This document shows, one piece after another, positions 21,320 to 32,219 of a stretch of DNA of 64,000 bases. The notes beneath the pieces were generated by a model. That model worked only from the letters and a program-made list of their open reading frames with translations, was not told the origin of the DNA and searched no databases. The DNA lies in the NCBI RefSeq assembly GCF_003935425.1, contig NZ_RHQN01000003.1, forward strand, positions 372,001 through 436,000. Reading direction: 5' to 3'. The position numbers and the translations under genes are program-made. Within the stretch, counting starts at the first letter, position 1. Every line of letters begins with the position of its first letter. Origin of the DNA: Pseudomonas sp. v388. Its GTDB lineage: Bacteria > Pseudomonadota > Gammaproteobacteria > Pseudomonadales > Pseudomonadaceae.

Positions 21320-22077
21320 CTTTGCTCCGACAGGTATTGCTGATATTCCGGCGTACCGGGATAAAGTCTTTTTAATTGCAAACCAAAACTGGCTGCCTTG
21401 TCACGGTCTTCATAGACCTTGGCCAACCGGGTGCCGAGTAACAGGCTGCGTGCGTTCTGCTCGCTCAACTGGCTGAAACGGTCGTAGAAATCACGCGCCG
21501 GCACATATTGCCCGTCTTCGTAAGACAACTCAGCCATTTCCAGCAGTGAACGCGGTTGCTGGCGGTCAAGACGCAGGGCCTTGGTGAAATGCTCGCGGGC
21601 CACATCGCGCTTGCCCAGCTTCAACGCCGTCATGCCAAGGCTTTCGAACACCCGGGACCGCTCAGGATACAGGTTATCGGCCGCTGCCTGTTCAAAACGC
21701 TCATACGCTTCGGGATAGTGCTGCTGTTCGTAGAGGAAACTGCCGTAATTATTGACGATCCGCGCGTCGTTGCCGCTGGCGGAAAGGGCTTTGCGAAAGT
21801 ACTGATCGGCGAGTTCAGGTTCCATTTCGGTCTGGAACACCAGCGCCAGGGCGGCATTGGCTTGCGGATCGGAGCTGTCAAGCTCCAGGGCTTTCTTGAG
21901 CGGGATCTTGGCCCGCTCGGTCTGCCCTTGCTGGAAGTAACCCAACCCAAGCTGCACATACGCGTCGCGTGCCTGATCGCGGCCCTGACTGGTGGAGAGC
22001 GGGTTGACGTTGCCTGTCGATACGCAGCCCACCAGCAAGATGACGAGACATAGCACCAATGGAATGCGCACAGACAT
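21316..22077 (-). CDS. pilW: Type IV pilus biogenesis/stability lipoprotein PilW (PilF)
   Basis: 253-aa outer-membrane lipoprotein. The lipobox LLVGC lies at ~14-18. Six TPR-like helix pairs follow (AYVQLGLGYFQQGQTERAKI, YERFEQAAADNLYPERSRVF and others). PilF/PilW is the pilotin for the secretin PilQ. First gene of the pilW-rodZ-ispG-hisS run, 26 nt after rlmN. Confidence 0.93.
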   Translation of the reverse strand: MSVRIPLVLCLVILLVGCVSTGNVNPLSTSQGRDQARDAYVQLGLGYFQQGQTERAKIPLKKALELDSSDPQANAALALVFQTEMEPELADQYFRKALSASGNDARIVNNYGSFLYEQQHYPEAYERFEQAAADNLYPERSRVFESLGMTALKLGKRDVAREHFTKALRLDRQQPRSLLEMAELSYEDGQYVPARDFYDRFSQLSEQNARSLLLGTRLAKVYEDRDKAASFGLQLKRLYPGTPEYQQYLSEQR

Positions 22078-22103
22078 GGGGTCCCTCTCAGTCAGGTTCG
22101 CAG

Positions 22104-23252
22104 TCAGGTTCGGGTGGCTGCGCCTGAAGCCAGATCGGCATCAGCGCTCAACTCACGCACCGCGATGTAGCGCTCGCTGCGACGGGTGCGGTCCATGACC
22201 TGACCGACCAGCTGGCCGCAGGCGGCATCGATGTCTTCACCACGCGTGGTACGCACGGTCACGTTGTAGCCGGCCTGATGCAGCAGATCCTGGAAGCGAC
22301 GGATTGCGTTGTTGCTCGGACGTTCGTACCCGGAGTGCGGGAACGGGTTGAACGGGATCAGGTTGATCTTGCAAGGCGTGTCCTTGAGCAGCTCGATCAT
22401 CTCGACCGCGTGCTCGACCTTGTCGTTGACGTCCTTGAGCATGGTGTACTCGATGGTCAGCACACGCTTCTCGCCCAGGCTGGACATGTAGCGGCGGCAC
22501 GACTCGAGCAGCATCTGGAGCGGATACTTCTTGTTGATCGGTACCAGCTGGTTGCGCAGCGCGTCGTTGGGCGCGTGCAGCGACAGGGCAAGCGAGACGT
22601 CGATGTGCTTGGACAGCTCGTCGATCATCGGTACCACGCCGGAGGTGGACAGCGTCACCCGGCGCTTGGAAATGCCATAGCCCAGGTCATCCATCATCAG
22701 ATGCATGGCGGCAATGACATTATCGAAATTGAGCAGCGGCTCGCCCATGCCCATCATCACCACGTTGGTGATGGCACGGTCGACGGTTGCCGGGACGCTG
22801 CCGAAGGATTTGTTGGCAATCCACACCTGACCGATGACTTCGGCGGCGGTGAGGTTGCTGTTGAAGCCTTGTTTGCCAGTGGAGCAGAAACTGCAATCCA
22901 GGGCACAGCCCGCCTGGGACGAAACGCACAAGGTGCCGCGCTTGCCCTGGGGGATGTAGACGGTCTCGACGCAGCTGCCGGACTCCACGCGCACCACCCA
23001 CTTACGGGTGCCGTCGCTGGAAATGTCCTCGCTGACCACTTCGGGACCACGAACTTCGGCACAGGCCTTGAGCTTTTCGCGCAGGGCCTTGCTGACGTTC
23101 GTCATGGCGTCGAAATCGTCGACGCCAAAGTGGTGAATCCACTTCATGACCTGACCGGCACGGAAGCGCTTCTCCCCGATAGAGTCGAAGAATTTTTCCA
23201 TTTCCAGCTGAGTCAGACCCAACAGGTTAGTTTTACCAGTCGATGCAATCAT
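22104..23252 (-). CDS. rlmN: 23S rRNA (adenine2503-C2)/tRNA (adenine37-C2) methyltransferase RlmN
   Basis: Radical-SAM methyltransferase acting on A2503 of 23S rRNA and A37 of some tRNAs. The radical-SAM triad is visible as [20 protein letters not shown] and the C-terminal [11 protein letters not shown] (the Cys that carries the methyl intermediate) are present. The start [13 protein letters not shown] at 23252 gives 382 aa and is preceded by AAGGGTGA; the 5-residue longer GTG start would overlap that site. It is 32 nt downstream of ndk. Confidence 0.96.
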   Translation of the reverse strand: MIASTGKTNLLGLTQLEMEKFFDSIGEKRFRAGQVMKWIHHFGVDDFDAMTNVSKALREKLKACAEVRGPEVVSEDISSDGTRKWVVRVESGSCVETVYIPQGKRGTLCVSSQAGCALDCSFCSTGKQGFNSNLTAAEVIGQVWIANKSFGSVPATVDRAITNVVMMGMGEPLLNFDNVIAAMHLMMDDLGYGISKRRVTLSTSGVVPMIDELSKHIDVSLALSLHAPNDALRNQLVPINKKYPLQMLLESCRRYMSSLGEKRVLTIEYTMLKDVNDKVEHAVEMIELLKDTPCKINLIPFNPFPHSGYERPSNNAIRRFQDLLHQAGYNVTVRTTRGEDIDAACGQLVGQVMDRTRRSERYIAVRELSADADLASGAATRT

Positions 23253-23284
23253 GAATTCACCCTTCACTCGCAGGTCGGCAGACC

Positions 23285-23710
23285 TTAGCGAGTGGTTACC
23301 TCGGTAGCTGCGAAGAAGTACGAGATTTCGCGAGCAGCGGCTGCTTCCGAATCGGAACCGTGAACAGCGTTGGCGTCGATGGACTCAGCGAAATCAGCAC
23401 GGATGGTGCCGGCAGCAGCTTCTTTAGGGTTGGTAGCGCCCATCAGCTCGCGGTTCAGAGCGATAGCGTTTTCACCTTCCAGAACCTGAACGACAACAGG
23501 ACCGGAGATCATGAAGGCAACCAGGTCACCGAAGAAGCCACGCTCTTTGTGCTCAGCGTAGAAACCTTCAGCTTCAGCCTTGGACAGTTGCTTCAGCTTG
23601 GAAGCAACGACGCGCAGACCGGCCTTTTCGAAACGAGTGGTGATCTCGCCGATTACGTTTTTAGCAACGGCGTCAGGCTTGATGATGGAGAAAGTACGTT
23701 GAACAGCCAT
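23285..23710 (-). CDS. ndk: Nucleoside diphosphate kinase
   Basis: 141 aa, the standard length. It transfers the gamma-phosphate of ATP to nucleoside diphosphates through a phospho-histidine; the active-site motif NAVHGSDS is near residue 117. N-terminal [14 protein letters not shown] and [17 protein letters not shown] are also typical. Its own promoter seems to lie at 23758-23787. Confidence 0.98.
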   Translation of the reverse strand: MAVQRTFSIIKPDAVAKNVIGEITTRFEKAGLRVVASKLKQLSKAEAEGFYAEHKERGFFGDLVAFMISGPVVVQVLEGENAIALNRELMGATNPKEAAAGTIRADFAESIDANAVHGSDSEAAAAREISYFFAATEVTTR

Positions 23711-23748
23711 GGTGAAACTCCAGAAACAGTGATTGAAGCGAAAAATTA

Positions 23749-23787
23749 AACCCGCGAATTATACGCGGGTTCCGGTGTATTGCCTAA
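23749..23787 (-). promoter_or_regulatory. ndk promoter overlapping a hairpin after iscX
   Basis: On the minus strand TTAGGC (23782-23787) and a perfect TATAAT (23758-23763) are 18 nt apart, placing a start about 40 nt upstream of ndk. An 8-bp inverted repeat AACCCGCG/CGCGGGTT (23749-23756, 23764-23771) with TTTAATTTTT after it on the minus strand overlaps the -10 and could end isc operon transcription. Confidence 0.5.
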
Positions 23788-23805
23788 CTTGCATGCGTTA
23801 CTGAT

Positions 23806-24006
23806 TCAATCGGCCTCTTCGATCCAGAGCGTCTGGATCGCTTCGAGGACTTTTTCCCCGCCGCGGGCCGGATCGTCGTCGAATTCAGGCAGCTCCATGA
23901 CCAGATTGCGCAGCTTGACGAAGTTCACCGACAGCGGATCGATATCCGGATGCCGTTCGGCCAGCTGGATGGCGATTTCCTGCACATCGACCCATTTGAG
24001 ACTCAT
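23806..24006 (-). CDS. iscX: Fe-S cluster assembly protein IscX
   Basis: 66-aa acidic protein (pattern LKWVDVQEIAIQLAERHPDI, then DDDPARGGEKVLEAIQTLWIEE) that binds IscS and iron and modulates cluster assembly. It is the last gene of the isc operon, 14 nt after fdx. Confidence 0.95.
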   Translation of the reverse strand: MSLKWVDVQEIAIQLAERHPDIDPLSVNFVKLRNLVMELPEFDDDPARGGEKVLEAIQTLWIEEAD

Positions 24007-24020
24007 GTGACAGCTCCTTG

Positions 24021-24362
24021 TCAGTGCGGGGCTTCGGCCGCATGGTTGAGCGAATACTTGGGAATTTCAACCGTCAGGTCTTCATTTCCGACGACCGCCT
24101 GACACGACAGACGCGACTGCGGCTCCAGGCCCCAGGCCTTGTCGAGCATGTCTTCTTCCAGCTCGTCCGCTTCTTCCAGGGAGTTGAAGCCCTCGCGGAT
24201 GATGCAGTGGCAGGTGGTGCAGGCGCAGACGCCGCCGCAGGCGCTTTCGATCTCGATATGGTGCTCATGAGCCAGCTCCAGAACAGAGATGCCGGGCTCG
24301 GCCTCTACAACCAGCCCTTCCGGGCAGAGCACGGCGTGGGGCAGAAAAATGACCTGCGGCAT
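24021..24362 (-). CDS. fdx: ISC-type 2Fe-2S ferredoxin
   Basis: 113 aa. The cluster ligands are CGGVCACTTC (C-x5-C-x2-C) and the later LSCQAVVG Cys. This adrenodoxin-type ferredoxin supplies electrons to IscS/IscU. Its start shares one base with the hscA stop. Confidence 0.96.
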   Translation of the reverse strand: MPQVIFLPHAVLCPEGLVVEAEPGISVLELAHEHHIEIESACGGVCACTTCHCIIREGFNSLEEADELEEDMLDKAWGLEPQSRLSCQAVVGNEDLTVEIPKYSLNHAAEAPH

Positions 24363-26227
24363 CAGTTATCCTCGATTTCATTCAGGTTGCGCCCGGCCAA
24401 CGCGGCTTTGACCGTCGAATCAAGGCGTCGGGCGGCAAATGCGTCGGTCACCTGCGACAGACGCTTGGTCTGCTGCTCGATGGCATGGCCATCGGTGCCG
24501 TGCATCAGTTCACGGAGTTGGTCCATCTCCAGGTTGATCACCATGCGCTCTTCTTCATCGAGCAGGCGCTCGCCATCGGCGTCCATGGCGCCCTGCACAG
24601 CTTCGAGCAGGCGTTCGGCATCGACCTGGTGTTCACGCAGCACGCGGGCAACCTTGTCGTCGCCGGCGTACTCGAAGGAATCCTTGAGCATGCGGGTGAT
24701 TTCCCCGTCGGTCAGCCCGTAGGACGGCTTGACCTGAATGCTCGCCTCGACGCCCGATGCCAGTTCGCGCGCCGAAACGCTGAGCAGGCCATCGGCGTCG
24801 ACCTGGAAAGTGACACGAATCTTTGCCGCACCTGCCACCATGGCCGGAATGCCACGCAGTTCGAAGCGTGCCAGGGAACGGCAGTCGCTGATCAGCTCGC
24901 GCTCGCCCTGCAGCACATGAATCATCATGGCGGTCTGGCCGTCTTTGTACGTGGTGAATTCCTGACCGCGCGCCACCGGAATGGTGGTATTGCGGGGAAT
25001 GACCTTTTCCATCAGCCCGCCCATGGTTTCCAGCCCCAGCGAGAGCGGAATCACGTCGAGCAACAGCAATTCTTCGCCGTCACGCTTGTTGCCGGCCAGG
25101 GTGTCGGCCTGGATCGCGGCGCCGATGGCGACCACCTGATCCGGGTCTATGGTGGTCAGCGGCTGGCGACCGAACAACTCGGCGACCGCCTCGCGAACGC
25201 GGGGCACGCGAGTGGAACCGCCGACCATGACCACGGCCTTGACTTCATCCAGCTCGACGTTGGAGTCGCGCACCGCACGACGGCAGGACTTCAGGCTGCG
25301 AGCGACCATCGGCTCGATCAGGGCATTGAAGGCGTCGCGGGTCAGCACGCCGGCCCAGCCCTCGTAAGCCACTTCGACCGACTCGGCGTCGGTCAGGGCT
25401 TCCTTGGCGTCACAGGCGATTTGCAGCAAGCGACGCTGCACGGACGGGTCCATGTCGGCGGACAGGCCGGCGTCAGCAACAATCCAGCTGGCGATGGCAT
25501 GATCGAAGTCGTCGCCGCCCAGCGCGGTATCGCCGCCGGTGGCCAGCACTTCAAACACACCGCCGGTCAGGCGCAGGATCGAGATATCGAATGTACCGCC
25601 GCCCAGGTCGTAGATTGCCACGACGCCTTCGGCCTTCTGGTCGAGCCCATAGGCAACGGCAGCCGCAGTAGGCTCGTTGAGCAGGCGCAGTACATTGAGA
25701 CCGGCCAGGCGCGCGGCGTCTTTGGTGGCCTGGCGCTGGGCATCGTCGAAATACGCAGGAACGGTAATCACCGCACCCACCAGCTCGCCGCCCAAGGTGG
25801 CTTCTGCGCGCTGGCGCAACACCTTGAGGATATCCGCCGAAACTTCGACCGGGCTTTTCGGCCCCTGAACGGTTTCGATGAAAGGCATGTGCGACTCGCC
25901 TTCGACGAAGCGGTAAGGCAGTTGCTCGCCCAGCTGCTTGACGTCGGCAAGGCCGCGGCCCATCAGGCGCTTGACCGACAGCACGGTATTGAACGGGTCG
26001 GCGGAAGCAGCGGCCTTGGCCGTTTGCCCGACTTCAACCCGGTCGGCGTGGTAGCGCACGGCAGACGGCAGGATGACCTGCCCGCTTGCATCGGCCAGCG
26101 GTTCGGAAAGGCCGCTGCGCAATGCAGCGACCAGCGAATTGGTAGTGCCCAGGTCGATACCCACCGCCAGACGACGCTGATGCGGTTGAGGACTCTGGCC
26201 GGGTTCGGCGATCTGCAGTAAGGCCAT
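24362..26227 (-). CDS. hscA: Fe-S cluster assembly chaperone HscA (Hsp70 family)
   Basis: Specialised Hsp70 that with HscB releases clusters from IscU. The start [18 protein letters not shown] (26227) gives 621 aa, near the usual ~620; the frame is open 14 codons further. The ATPase domain begins with [15 protein letters not shown], with [26 protein letters not shown] and [14 protein letters not shown]. The C-terminal substrate domain starts near 390. It recognises the LPPVK motif, which is present in the IscU here. Confidence 0.96.
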   Translation of the reverse strand: MALLQIAEPGQSPQPHQRRLAVGIDLGTTNSLVAALRSGLSEPLADASGQVILPSAVRYHADRVEVGQTAKAAASADPFNTVLSVKRLMGRGLADVKQLGEQLPYRFVEGESHMPFIETVQGPKSPVEVSADILKVLRQRAEATLGGELVGAVITVPAYFDDAQRQATKDAARLAGLNVLRLLNEPTAAAVAYGLDQKAEGVVAIYDLGGGTFDISILRLTGGVFEVLATGGDTALGGDDFDHAIASWIVADAGLSADMDPSVQRRLLQIACDAKEALTDAESVEVAYEGWAGVLTRDAFNALIEPMVARSLKSCRRAVRDSNVELDEVKAVVMVGGSTRVPRVREAVAELFGRQPLTTIDPDQVVAIGAAIQADTLAGNKRDGEELLLLDVIPLSLGLETMGGLMEKVIPRNTTIPVARGQEFTTYKDGQTAMMIHVLQGERELISDCRSLARFELRGIPAMVAGAAKIRVTFQVDADGLLSVSARELASGVEASIQVKPSYGLTDGEITRMLKDSFEYAGDDKVARVLREHQVDAERLLEAVQGAMDADGERLLDEEERMVINLEMDQLRELMHGTDGHAIEQQTKRLSQVTDAFAARRLDSTVKAALAGRNLNEIEDN

Positions 26228-26274
26228 GCTTGTCTGAATAATCACGCTGGCGCGCCGCCGGAGCGGCACGGGGG

Positions 26275-26796
26275 TTAATCGTCGAGGCGCTCTTCGAGCT
26301 GGCGCACTTCGTAGGAAAGCTTGTCGAGGAACTGCATGCGGCGCATCAGGCGTTCGGCCTGTTCGCGCTGCGCAGCATCATCCCAACAGGCAGCGAAGCT
26401 GTCGTTCAGCTCATCCTGCGCGACCTTGAGCCGCCGCTTGAACGTTGCAACGCCGGCCAGATCGCCGTTGTCCTGCAGATCTTCGAGTTCTTCGCGCCAT
26501 TGCATCTGTTGCAGAAGAAAATCGGGATCGTGCACGGTGACTTCGAGCGGCACTTCGTCGCCTTGCAGCGTCAGCAGGTAGCGAGCCCGTTTCGGCGCGC
26601 TCTTGAGCGTCTGATAGGCTTCGTTGAGGTTGGCGGACTGTTCCAGCGCAACACGCTGCTCACGCTCGGGAGCGTCGGCGAAGCGGTCGGGATGAACACT
26701 GCGCGCCAACTCACGGTAACGCGTTGCCAGCTGGTCGAGGTCAAGCCGAAACGCCGGCTTGAGTTCGAACAGGGCGAAGTGACAAGGAGTACCCAC
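26275..26796 (-). CDS. hscB: Co-chaperone HscB (J-domain)
   Basis: J-protein partner of HscA. A GTG start at 26796 (read as [16 protein letters not shown]) is preferred. It gives 173 aa, has GAGG upstream, and lies just after the iscA stop at 26807; the longer open frame would run back into iscA. The J-domain HPD is visible in [11 protein letters not shown], and the C-terminal IscU-binding three-helix bundle follows. Confidence 0.93.
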   Translation of the reverse strand: MGTPCHFALFELKPAFRLDLDQLATRYRELARSVHPDRFADAPEREQRVALEQSANLNEAYQTLKSAPKRARYLLTLQGDEVPLEVTVHDPDFLLQQMQWREELEDLQDNGDLAGVATFKRRLKVAQDELNDSFAACWDDAAQREQAERLMRRMQFLDKLSYEVRQLEERLDD

Positions 26797-26806
26797 GATA
26801 AAAGCC

Positions 26807-27130
26807 TCAGACGTTGAAGCTTTCGCCACAGCCACACTCGCCACGCGAGTTCGGATTATTGAACTTGAAGCCTTCGTTCAGACCTTCACGAACGAAGTCC
26901 AGCTCAGTACCGTCGAGGTAGACCAGGCTTTTGGGGTCAATGATGATCTTCACGCCGTGCATTTCGAACACGGTGTCATCAGTACCTGCGGCATCGACGA
27001 ACTCGAGCACGTAGGCAAGACCGGAACAGCCTGTGGTGCGAACACCCAGACGAATGCCGTCACCCTTGCCGCGCCCCTCGATGGAACGACGCACGTGGTT
27101 AGCGGCAGCTTCTGTCATGCTGATAGCCAT
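26807..27130 (-). CDS. iscA: Iron-sulfur cluster assembly protein IscA
   Basis: 107-aa A-type carrier. The three conserved Cys are visible: TGCSGLAYV and the C-terminal GECGCGESF. It delivers clusters to target proteins. Located between iscU (42-nt gap) and hscB. Confidence 0.96.
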   Translation of the reverse strand: MAISMTEAAANHVRRSIEGRGKGDGIRLGVRTTGCSGLAYVLEFVDAAGTDDTVFEMHGVKIIIDPKSLVYLDGTELDFVREGLNEGFKFNNPNSRGECGCGESFNV

Positions 27131-27172
27131 TGGAACTCCTTGCTAGTCGCCAGCTTCTCGAAAAAAGACTCC

Positions 27173-27559
27173 TTACAGGAGGCCTTTCTTCTGCTTGTAG
27201 TCACGAACAGCCGCCTTGATGGCGTCTTCGGCGAGTACCGAGCAGTGGATCTTCACCGGAGGCAGCGCAAGCTCTTCAGCCAGCTGGGTGTTCTTGATGG
27301 TCTCGGCCTCGTCCAGTGTCTTGCCCTTCATCCACTCGGTGGCCAGGGAGCTGGAGGCGATAGCCGAACCGCAGCCGTAGGTCTTGAACTTGGCGTCTTC
27401 GATGACGCCCTGCTCGTTGACCTTGATCTGCAGACGCATCACGTCGCCGCAGGCCGGCGCGCCGACCATGCCGGTGCCGACATCAGGGTCTTCCGCGTTC
27501 ATCTTGCCGACGTTGCGCGGGTTCTCGTAGTGGTCGATGACCTTTTCGCTGTAAGCCAT
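27173..27559 (-). CDS. iscU: Fe-S cluster scaffold IscU
   Basis: 128-aa scaffold on which IscS-derived sulfur and iron form the cluster. Ligand Cys are in YGCGSAIASSS, GAPACGDVM and KIHCSVLAEDA. The HscA recognition sequence LPPVK immediately precedes the last Cys. 85 nt separate it from iscS. Confidence 0.97.
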   Translation of the reverse strand: MAYSEKVIDHYENPRNVGKMNAEDPDVGTGMVGAPACGDVMRLQIKVNEQGVIEDAKFKTYGCGSAIASSSLATEWMKGKTLDEAETIKNTQLAEELALPPVKIHCSVLAEDAIKAAVRDYKQKKGLL

Positions 27560-27644
27560 GATTCTGTTCCTCTCACATCAGGGAGCCGCTCTTCAGGCCA
27601 TGGCGCTTGAACCGCGCCCGGCCTGGGTTGTAGGCGACTTTAAA

Positions 27645-28859
27645 TTAGTGCGCCGCCCACTCGATCTTGGAGATATCGACGCCGTCTTTGAACATGTCCC
27701 ACAGCGGCGAAAGAGCACGCAGCTTGGTAACAGCCTCGCAAACCTTCTGCGCGGCGTAATCGATTTCTTCTTCGGTGCTGAAGCGGCCGAAGGTGAAGCG
27801 TATCGAGCTGTGGGCCAGTTCGTCATTACGACCAAGGGCGCGCAGGACGTACGACGGCTCCAGGGAAGCCGAGGTGCAGGCCGAACCGGACGACACCGCC
27901 AGATCCTTGAGCGCCATGATCAGCGACTCGCCTTCAACGTAGTTGAAGCTCAGGTTCAGGTTGTGCGGGACGCGAGCGGTCAGGCTGCCGTTGACGTACA
28001 GCTCTTCGAGGTTCTCGACCTGCTTGAAGAAACGGTCGCTCAATGCCTTGATGCGCACGTTCTCGCTGGCCATTTCTTCCTTGGCGATGCGGAAGGCTTC
28101 ACCCATGCCGACGATCTGGTGGGTCGCCAGGGTGCCGGAACGCATGCCGCGCTCGTGACCGCCGCCGTGCATGGTCGCTTCGAGGCGAACACGCGGCTTG
28201 CGGCTGACGTACAGCGCGCCGATGCCTTTGGGGCCGTAGGTCTTGTGTGCCGAGAACGACATCAGGTCGACTTTCAGGCTGGCCAGGTCGATGTCGACCT
28301 TACCGGTGGACTGCGCCGCATCGACATGGAACAGCACGCCGCGCGAGCGGGTCAGTTCACCGATGGCGGCGATGTCGTTGATGGTGCCGATTTCGTTGTT
28401 CACGTGCATGATCGACACCAGGATGGTGTCGTCGCGCATGGCCGCTTCAACCATGGCCGGCGTGATCAGGCCGTCTTCGCCCGGCTCGATGTAAGTGACT
28501 TCGAAGCCTTCACGCTCCAGCTGGCGAGTGGTGTCCAGCACGGCCTTGTGCTCGACCTTGGAGGTGATCAGGTGCTTGCCCTTGGTGTGGTAGAAGTGCG
28601 CGACACCCTTGATGGCCAGGTTGTCGGACTCGGTCGCACCGGAGGTCCAGACGATTTCGCGTGGATCGGCGTTGACCAGATCGGCGACCTGACGGCGAGC
28701 ATTCTCGACAGCCTCTTCAGCCTTCCAGCCGAATACGTGGGAACGCGAGGCCGGGTTGCCGAAGTTTCCGTCAACCAGCAGGCAATCGATCATTTTCTGC
28801 GCTACTCGCGGATCGACCGGGGTCGTTGCGGAGTAATCGAGGTAAATCGGCAACTTCAT
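27645..28859 (-). CDS. iscS: Cysteine desulfurase IscS
   Basis: PLP enzyme that takes sulfur from cysteine for Fe-S clusters and tRNA thiolation. The start [19 protein letters not shown] (28859) is preceded by GGAGAG and gives 404 aa. The PLP Lys is in [12 protein letters not shown] and the persulfide Cys in [14 protein letters not shown]. It follows iscR by 44 nt. Confidence 0.97.
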   Translation of the reverse strand: MKLPIYLDYSATTPVDPRVAQKMIDCLLVDGNFGNPASRSHVFGWKAEEAVENARRQVADLVNADPREIVWTSGATESDNLAIKGVAHFYHTKGKHLITSKVEHKAVLDTTRQLEREGFEVTYIEPGEDGLITPAMVEAAMRDDTILVSIMHVNNEIGTINDIAAIGELTRSRGVLFHVDAAQSTGKVDIDLASLKVDLMSFSAHKTYGPKGIGALYVSRKPRVRLEATMHGGGHERGMRSGTLATHQIVGMGEAFRIAKEEMASENVRIKALSDRFFKQVENLEELYVNGSLTARVPHNLNLSFNYVEGESLIMALKDLAVSSGSACTSASLEPSYVLRALGRNDELAHSSIRFTFGRFSTEEEIDYAAQKVCEAVTKLRALSPLWDMFKDGVDISKIEWAAH

Positions 28860-28903
28860 TGAAACTCTCCTATCAGGCTGGCTCGCCGCGCATTCATCTG
28901 CGT

Positions 28904-29395
28904 TCATTCGACGGCGGACGTTTCGATCTTATCCAGTTGCGGCGTCTTGCTGTTGCAGCGGCGCATGTCCTGGCGCTGAGCGACTTCTTGTACCTCACGG
29001 CGAGTGACAAGGTCCGCCAGGCTGATACCGCTCAGAAATTCGTGAATCTGCTGACTCAGGTCGCACCACAGGTGGTGGGTCAGGCAGGTGTCGCCACCGT
29101 GGCAATCACCCAGCCCCTGGCAACGCGTCGCATCGACCGATTCGTTGACCGCATCGACGACCTGCGCGACCTGAATACCTTGCATGTCGCGGGACAGCTG
29201 ATAACCGCCGCCCGGACCGCGAACGCTGGACACCAGATTGCTGCGACGCAGCTTGGCGAACAACTGCTCGAGGTAGGAAAGCGAAATGCCCTGCCGCTCG
29301 GAAATGTCGGCCAGAGACACTGGCCCGTGCTGCGCATGCAATGCCAGGTCAAGCATCGCAGTGACAGCGTATCGGCCTTTTGTAGTCAGTCGCAT
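28904..29395 (-). CDS. iscR: Fe-S cluster regulator IscR
   Basis: 163-aa Rrf2-family repressor of the isc operon. N-terminal winged helix ([20 protein letters not shown]) and the three Cys that bind the 2Fe-2S cluster ([14 protein letters not shown], near 92-104). With its cluster it represses its own operon; a type 1 IscR site overlaps the promoter just upstream. First gene of iscRSUA-hscBA-fdx-iscX. Confidence 0.97.
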   Translation of the reverse strand: MRLTTKGRYAVTAMLDLALHAQHGPVSLADISERQGISLSYLEQLFAKLRRSNLVSSVRGPGGGYQLSRDMQGIQVAQVVDAVNESVDATRCQGLGDCHGGDTCLTHHLWCDLSQQIHEFLSGISLADLVTRREVQEVAQRQDMRRCNSKTPQLDKIETSAVE

Positions 29396-29427
29396 GGCGT
29401 GTACCGCAAGGGATCAGAATGGGAGCG

Positions 29428-29460
29428 AGTATGCTATTCCCGAGTATTTAAGTCAACTAT
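29428..29460 (-). promoter_or_regulatory. isc operon promoter with type 1 IscR operator
   Basis: On the minus strand a 25-bp element at 29436-29460 has the halves ATAGTTGACT and ACTCGGGAAT around TAAAT, a close match to the E. coli type 1 IscR consensus (ATASYYGACT...AGTCRRSTAT). It contains the -35 TTGACT (29451-29456), which is 17 nt from the -10 CATACT (29428-29433). Binding would occlude RNA polymerase, giving feedback control by cluster status. Confidence 0.8.
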
Positions 29461-29550
29461 AAGACCAAGCAAAACAGTCGGGATTAGCTGAATTTGCGGG
29501 CGGTAGCATAGCAAGAATCGACCCGCGTGGACACGCCGGCGGGCGCCGAA

Positions 29551-30330
29551 TCACTGGACGCGGTCCTCGCTCTTGTCCTTCACGCAGTCGAAGACTTCAT
29601 CGCGCAATTCAGGCAGTTCCTTGGCGCAATAATCGCTGCCCAGCTTGTTCAGCGCACCGCACATGCCTTCGAGGCGGGCGTCCACCGCCTGCAGGTGGTC
29701 CAGCAGCTGACCGATGGCCCGCGCCACCGGATCGGGCATGTCGGCGCTGACGCCGTAGGCGTCGAAGCCCAGCTTCTCGGCGATGGCCTTGCGCCGCGCT
29801 TCGGTCTCGTCGGTGGACTTGACGATGATGCGACCCGGAATACCCACGGCAGTCGCGCCGGCCGGCACCGGCTTGGTGACCACCGCATTGGAGCCGATCT
29901 TGGCGCCGGCGCCCACGGTGAACGGGCCGAGCACCTTGGCGCCGGCACCCACCACCACGCCGTCTTCCAGCGTCGGATGGCGCTTGCCGGCATTCCAGCT
30001 GGTGCCGCCCAGGGTGACGCCCTGATAGAGCGTCACGTCGTTGCCGATTTCCGCGGTTTCGCCAATCACGATACCCATGCCGTGGTCGATGAAAAACCGA
30101 CGGCCGATCACGGCGCCTGGGTGGATTTCGATACCGGTCATCCAGCGACCGAAGTTCGACACCACGCGTGCCGGCCATTTCCAGCCGCGACGCCAGAGCT
30201 TGTGAGCGAAGCGATGCAGCCAGATGGCGTGCATGCCCGGATAGCAGGTCAGGACGTCAAACGCGTTGCGCGCCGCCGGGTCGCGATGAAACACACTCTG
30301 GATATCTTCTCGCAGACGCTCGAACATCAC
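29551..30330 (-). CDS. cysE: Serine O-acetyltransferase
   Basis: 259 aa. It acetylates L-serine, the first step of cysteine synthesis, which also feeds IscS next door. An N-terminal helical domain precedes a left-handed beta-helix with hexapeptide repeats; the active-site region [18 protein letters not shown] and [20 protein letters not shown] are visible. The C-terminal extension is longer than in E. coli CysE. Its ATG overlaps the trmJ stop by 4 nt. Confidence 0.95.
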   Translation of the reverse strand: MMFERLREDIQSVFHRDPAARNAFDVLTCYPGMHAIWLHRFAHKLWRRGWKWPARVVSNFGRWMTGIEIHPGAVIGRRFFIDHGMGIVIGETAEIGNDVTLYQGVTLGGTSWNAGKRHPTLEDGVVVGAGAKVLGPFTVGAGAKIGSNAVVTKPVPAGATAVGIPGRIIVKSTDETEARRKAIAEKLGFDAYGVSADMPDPVARAIGQLLDHLQAVDARLEGMCGALNKLGSDYCAKELPELRDEVFDCVKDKSEDRVQ

Positions 30331-31109
30331 TGATCCTTCCGCTTGTGGGGTTCGCCCCGTGCCGTTTTTTGAGTCTCGGTCAGAATGCCGCGCAGGATGC
30401 TCAGTTCCGAGCGCTCCACTTCGCTGCGACCATACAGCCTGCGCAGACGCGCCATCAGGTGCCGGGGTTTTTCAGGATCGAGGAAGCCGATGGCGACCAG
30501 CGTTGACTCCAGGTGCCCGTAAAACCCTTCCATCTCGTCCATCGTCGCCAGCTCGGCCTGATGCTGCGCGGCGGCGTCCGGTTTTTCGGCGCCCGCCGGT
30601 GCCTGACCGGCAGCCAGCCAGGACATACGCACTTCATAGCTGAGCACTTGCACGGCGGCCGCGAGGTTCAGCGAGCTGAATTGCGGGTCGGAGGGAATGT
30701 GCACGTGGAAATGGCAGCGCTGCAGTTCGTCGTTGGTCAGGCCGGCATGCTCACGACCAAAGACCAGCGCGACTTCAGCGCCCTGCCCGGCCTGCTCGAC
30801 CACCTTCACGCCGGATTCACGCGGATCGAGCATTGGCCATGGCAGGCTGCGGTCGCGAGCGCTGGTACCCAGCACCAGACTGCAGCCGACCAGCGCTTCT
30901 TCCAGCGTCGCCACGACCTGTGCGCCTTCGAGGATATCGGTCGCGCCCGAGGCGCGGGCATCGGCATCAGGCGAAGGGAAAATGCGCGGTTCGACCAACA
31001 CCAGGCGCGTAAGCCCCATGTTTTTCATGGCTCGCGCAGCCCCGCCGATATTTCCGGGATGGGTAGTGCCGACCAGGACAACACGTATGTTCTGCAACAA
31101 TGCGAACAC
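30327..31109 (-). CDS. trmJ: tRNA (cytidine/uridine-32-2'-O)-methyltransferase TrmJ
   Basis: SPOUT-family methyltransferase modifying position 32 of several tRNAs. 260 aa. N-terminal [20 protein letters not shown] and the knot motifs [15 protein letters not shown] and [15 protein letters not shown] are typical. Upstream of cysE with a 4-nt overlap; divergent from suhB. Confidence 0.94.
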   Translation of the reverse strand: MFALLQNIRVVLVGTTHPGNIGGAARAMKNMGLTRLVLVEPRIFPSPDADARASGATDILEGAQVVATLEEALVGCSLVLGTSARDRSLPWPMLDPRESGVKVVEQAGQGAEVALVFGREHAGLTNDELQRCHFHVHIPSDPQFSSLNLAAAVQVLSYEVRMSWLAAGQAPAGAEKPDAAAQHQAELATMDEMEGFYGHLESTLVAIGFLDPEKPRHLMARLRRLYGRSEVERSELSILRGILTETQKTARGEPHKRKDQ

Positions 31110-31241
31110 TCACTGACACAATTGAGGGGGGCCAAATCTTACAGAACCGCCCCGATTTACGCTATGAACCTGTGCGCCGGGTGTGTCGCCGGTTTTACAG
31201 AGGCGACCGTCGAAAACCGGACGACCGCGACAACGCAAGGC

Positions 31242-31270
31242 TGGAAATAATTCAATACAGGCCCTAGAAT
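31242..31270 (+). promoter_or_regulatory. Candidate suhB promoter
   Basis: TGGAAA (31242-31247), 17-nt spacer, TAGAAT (31265-31270), about 37 nt upstream of the suhB start. Confidence 0.5.
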
Positions 31271-31306
31271 GCCCGGCTCTCTTTAACAACCTTAGGTGAT
31301 TTGTCC

Positions 31307-32122
31307 ATGCAGCCCATGCTGAATATCGCGCTGCGCGCCGCCCGCAGCGCCAGCGAATTGATTTTCCGCTCCATCGAGCGCCTGGATACCATCAAGGTTG
31401 ACGAAAAAGAAGCCAAGGACTACGTCACGGAAATCGACCGTGCCGCCGAGCAAAGCATCATCACCGCTCTGCGCAAGGCTTATCCTACCCACGGCATTCT
31501 CGGTGAAGAAAGCGGCATGCACGAAGGCAGCGGTGAAGGCACCGACTACCTCTGGATCATCGACCCGCTGGACGGCACCACCAACTTCGTTCGCGGCATC
31601 CCGCATTTCGCGGTCAGCATCGCCTGCAAATACCGTGGCCGCCTGGAACACGCCGTCGTGCTCGACCCGGTCCGCCAGGAAGAATTCACCGCCAGCCGTG
31701 GCCGTGGCGCCGCACTCAATGGTCGTCGCCTGCGCGTCAGCCAGCGCAAGAGCCTTGAAGGCGCGCTGCTGGGCACCGGCTTCCCGTTCCGTGACGAGCA
31801 AATGGACGGCCTGGAAAACTACCTGGGCATGTTCCGCGCCCTGGTCGGCCAGACCGCCGGCATCCGCCGTGCCGGTGCTGCCAGCCTGGACCTGGCTTAC
31901 GTCGCAGCCGGTCGTTTCGACGCCTTCTGGGAATCGGGCCTGTCCGAATGGGACATGGCCGCCGGCGCTCTGTTGATTCAGGAAGCAGGCGGTCTGGTCA
32001 GCGACTTCACAGGCGGTCACGACTTCCTGGAGAAAGGCCACATCGTTGCGGGTAACACCAAGTGCTTCAAGGCAGTGCTGACTGCAATCGCTCCGCACCT
32101 GCCGCCTTCGCTGAAGCGCTGA
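31307..32122 (+). CDS. suhB: Inositol-1-monophosphatase family protein SuhB
   Basis: 271 aa from MQPMLNIALRAARSASEL (31307); a TTG two codons earlier is possible, but AGGTGAT sits well for the ATG. The Li+-sensitive phosphatase metal sites are visible: GEESG, WIIDPLDGTTNF and SEWDMAAGALL. In E. coli SuhB also acts in rRNA antitermination complexes; in Pseudomonas it affects secretion and motility. The terminator at 32137 follows. Confidence 0.95.
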   Translation: MQPMLNIALRAARSASELIFRSIERLDTIKVDEKEAKDYVTEIDRAAEQSIITALRKAYPTHGILGEESGMHEGSGEGTDYLWIIDPLDGTTNFVRGIPHFAVSIACKYRGRLEHAVVLDPVRQEEFTASRGRGAALNGRRLRVSQRKSLEGALLGTGFPFRDEQMDGLENYLGMFRALVGQTAGIRRAGAASLDLAYVAAGRFDAFWESGLSEWDMAAGALLIQEAGGLVSDFTGGHDFLEKGHIVAGNTKCFKAVLTAIAPHLPPSLKR

Positions 32123-32136
32123 TACCTGCAGGATCG

Positions 32137-32162
32137 AAAAGCACCTTCGGGTGCTTTTTTTT
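32137..32162 (+). terminator. suhB terminator
   Basis: AAAAGCACC-TTC-GGGTGCTTTT followed by further T. The same stem sequence recurs inverted 83 nt later (32220-32247). Confidence 0.85.
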
Positions 32163-32219
32163 GTGCCCCAACCAAGCCAAACACCTGCAAATCACGTTGC
32201 GGTGGTGGCTGCGAAAACG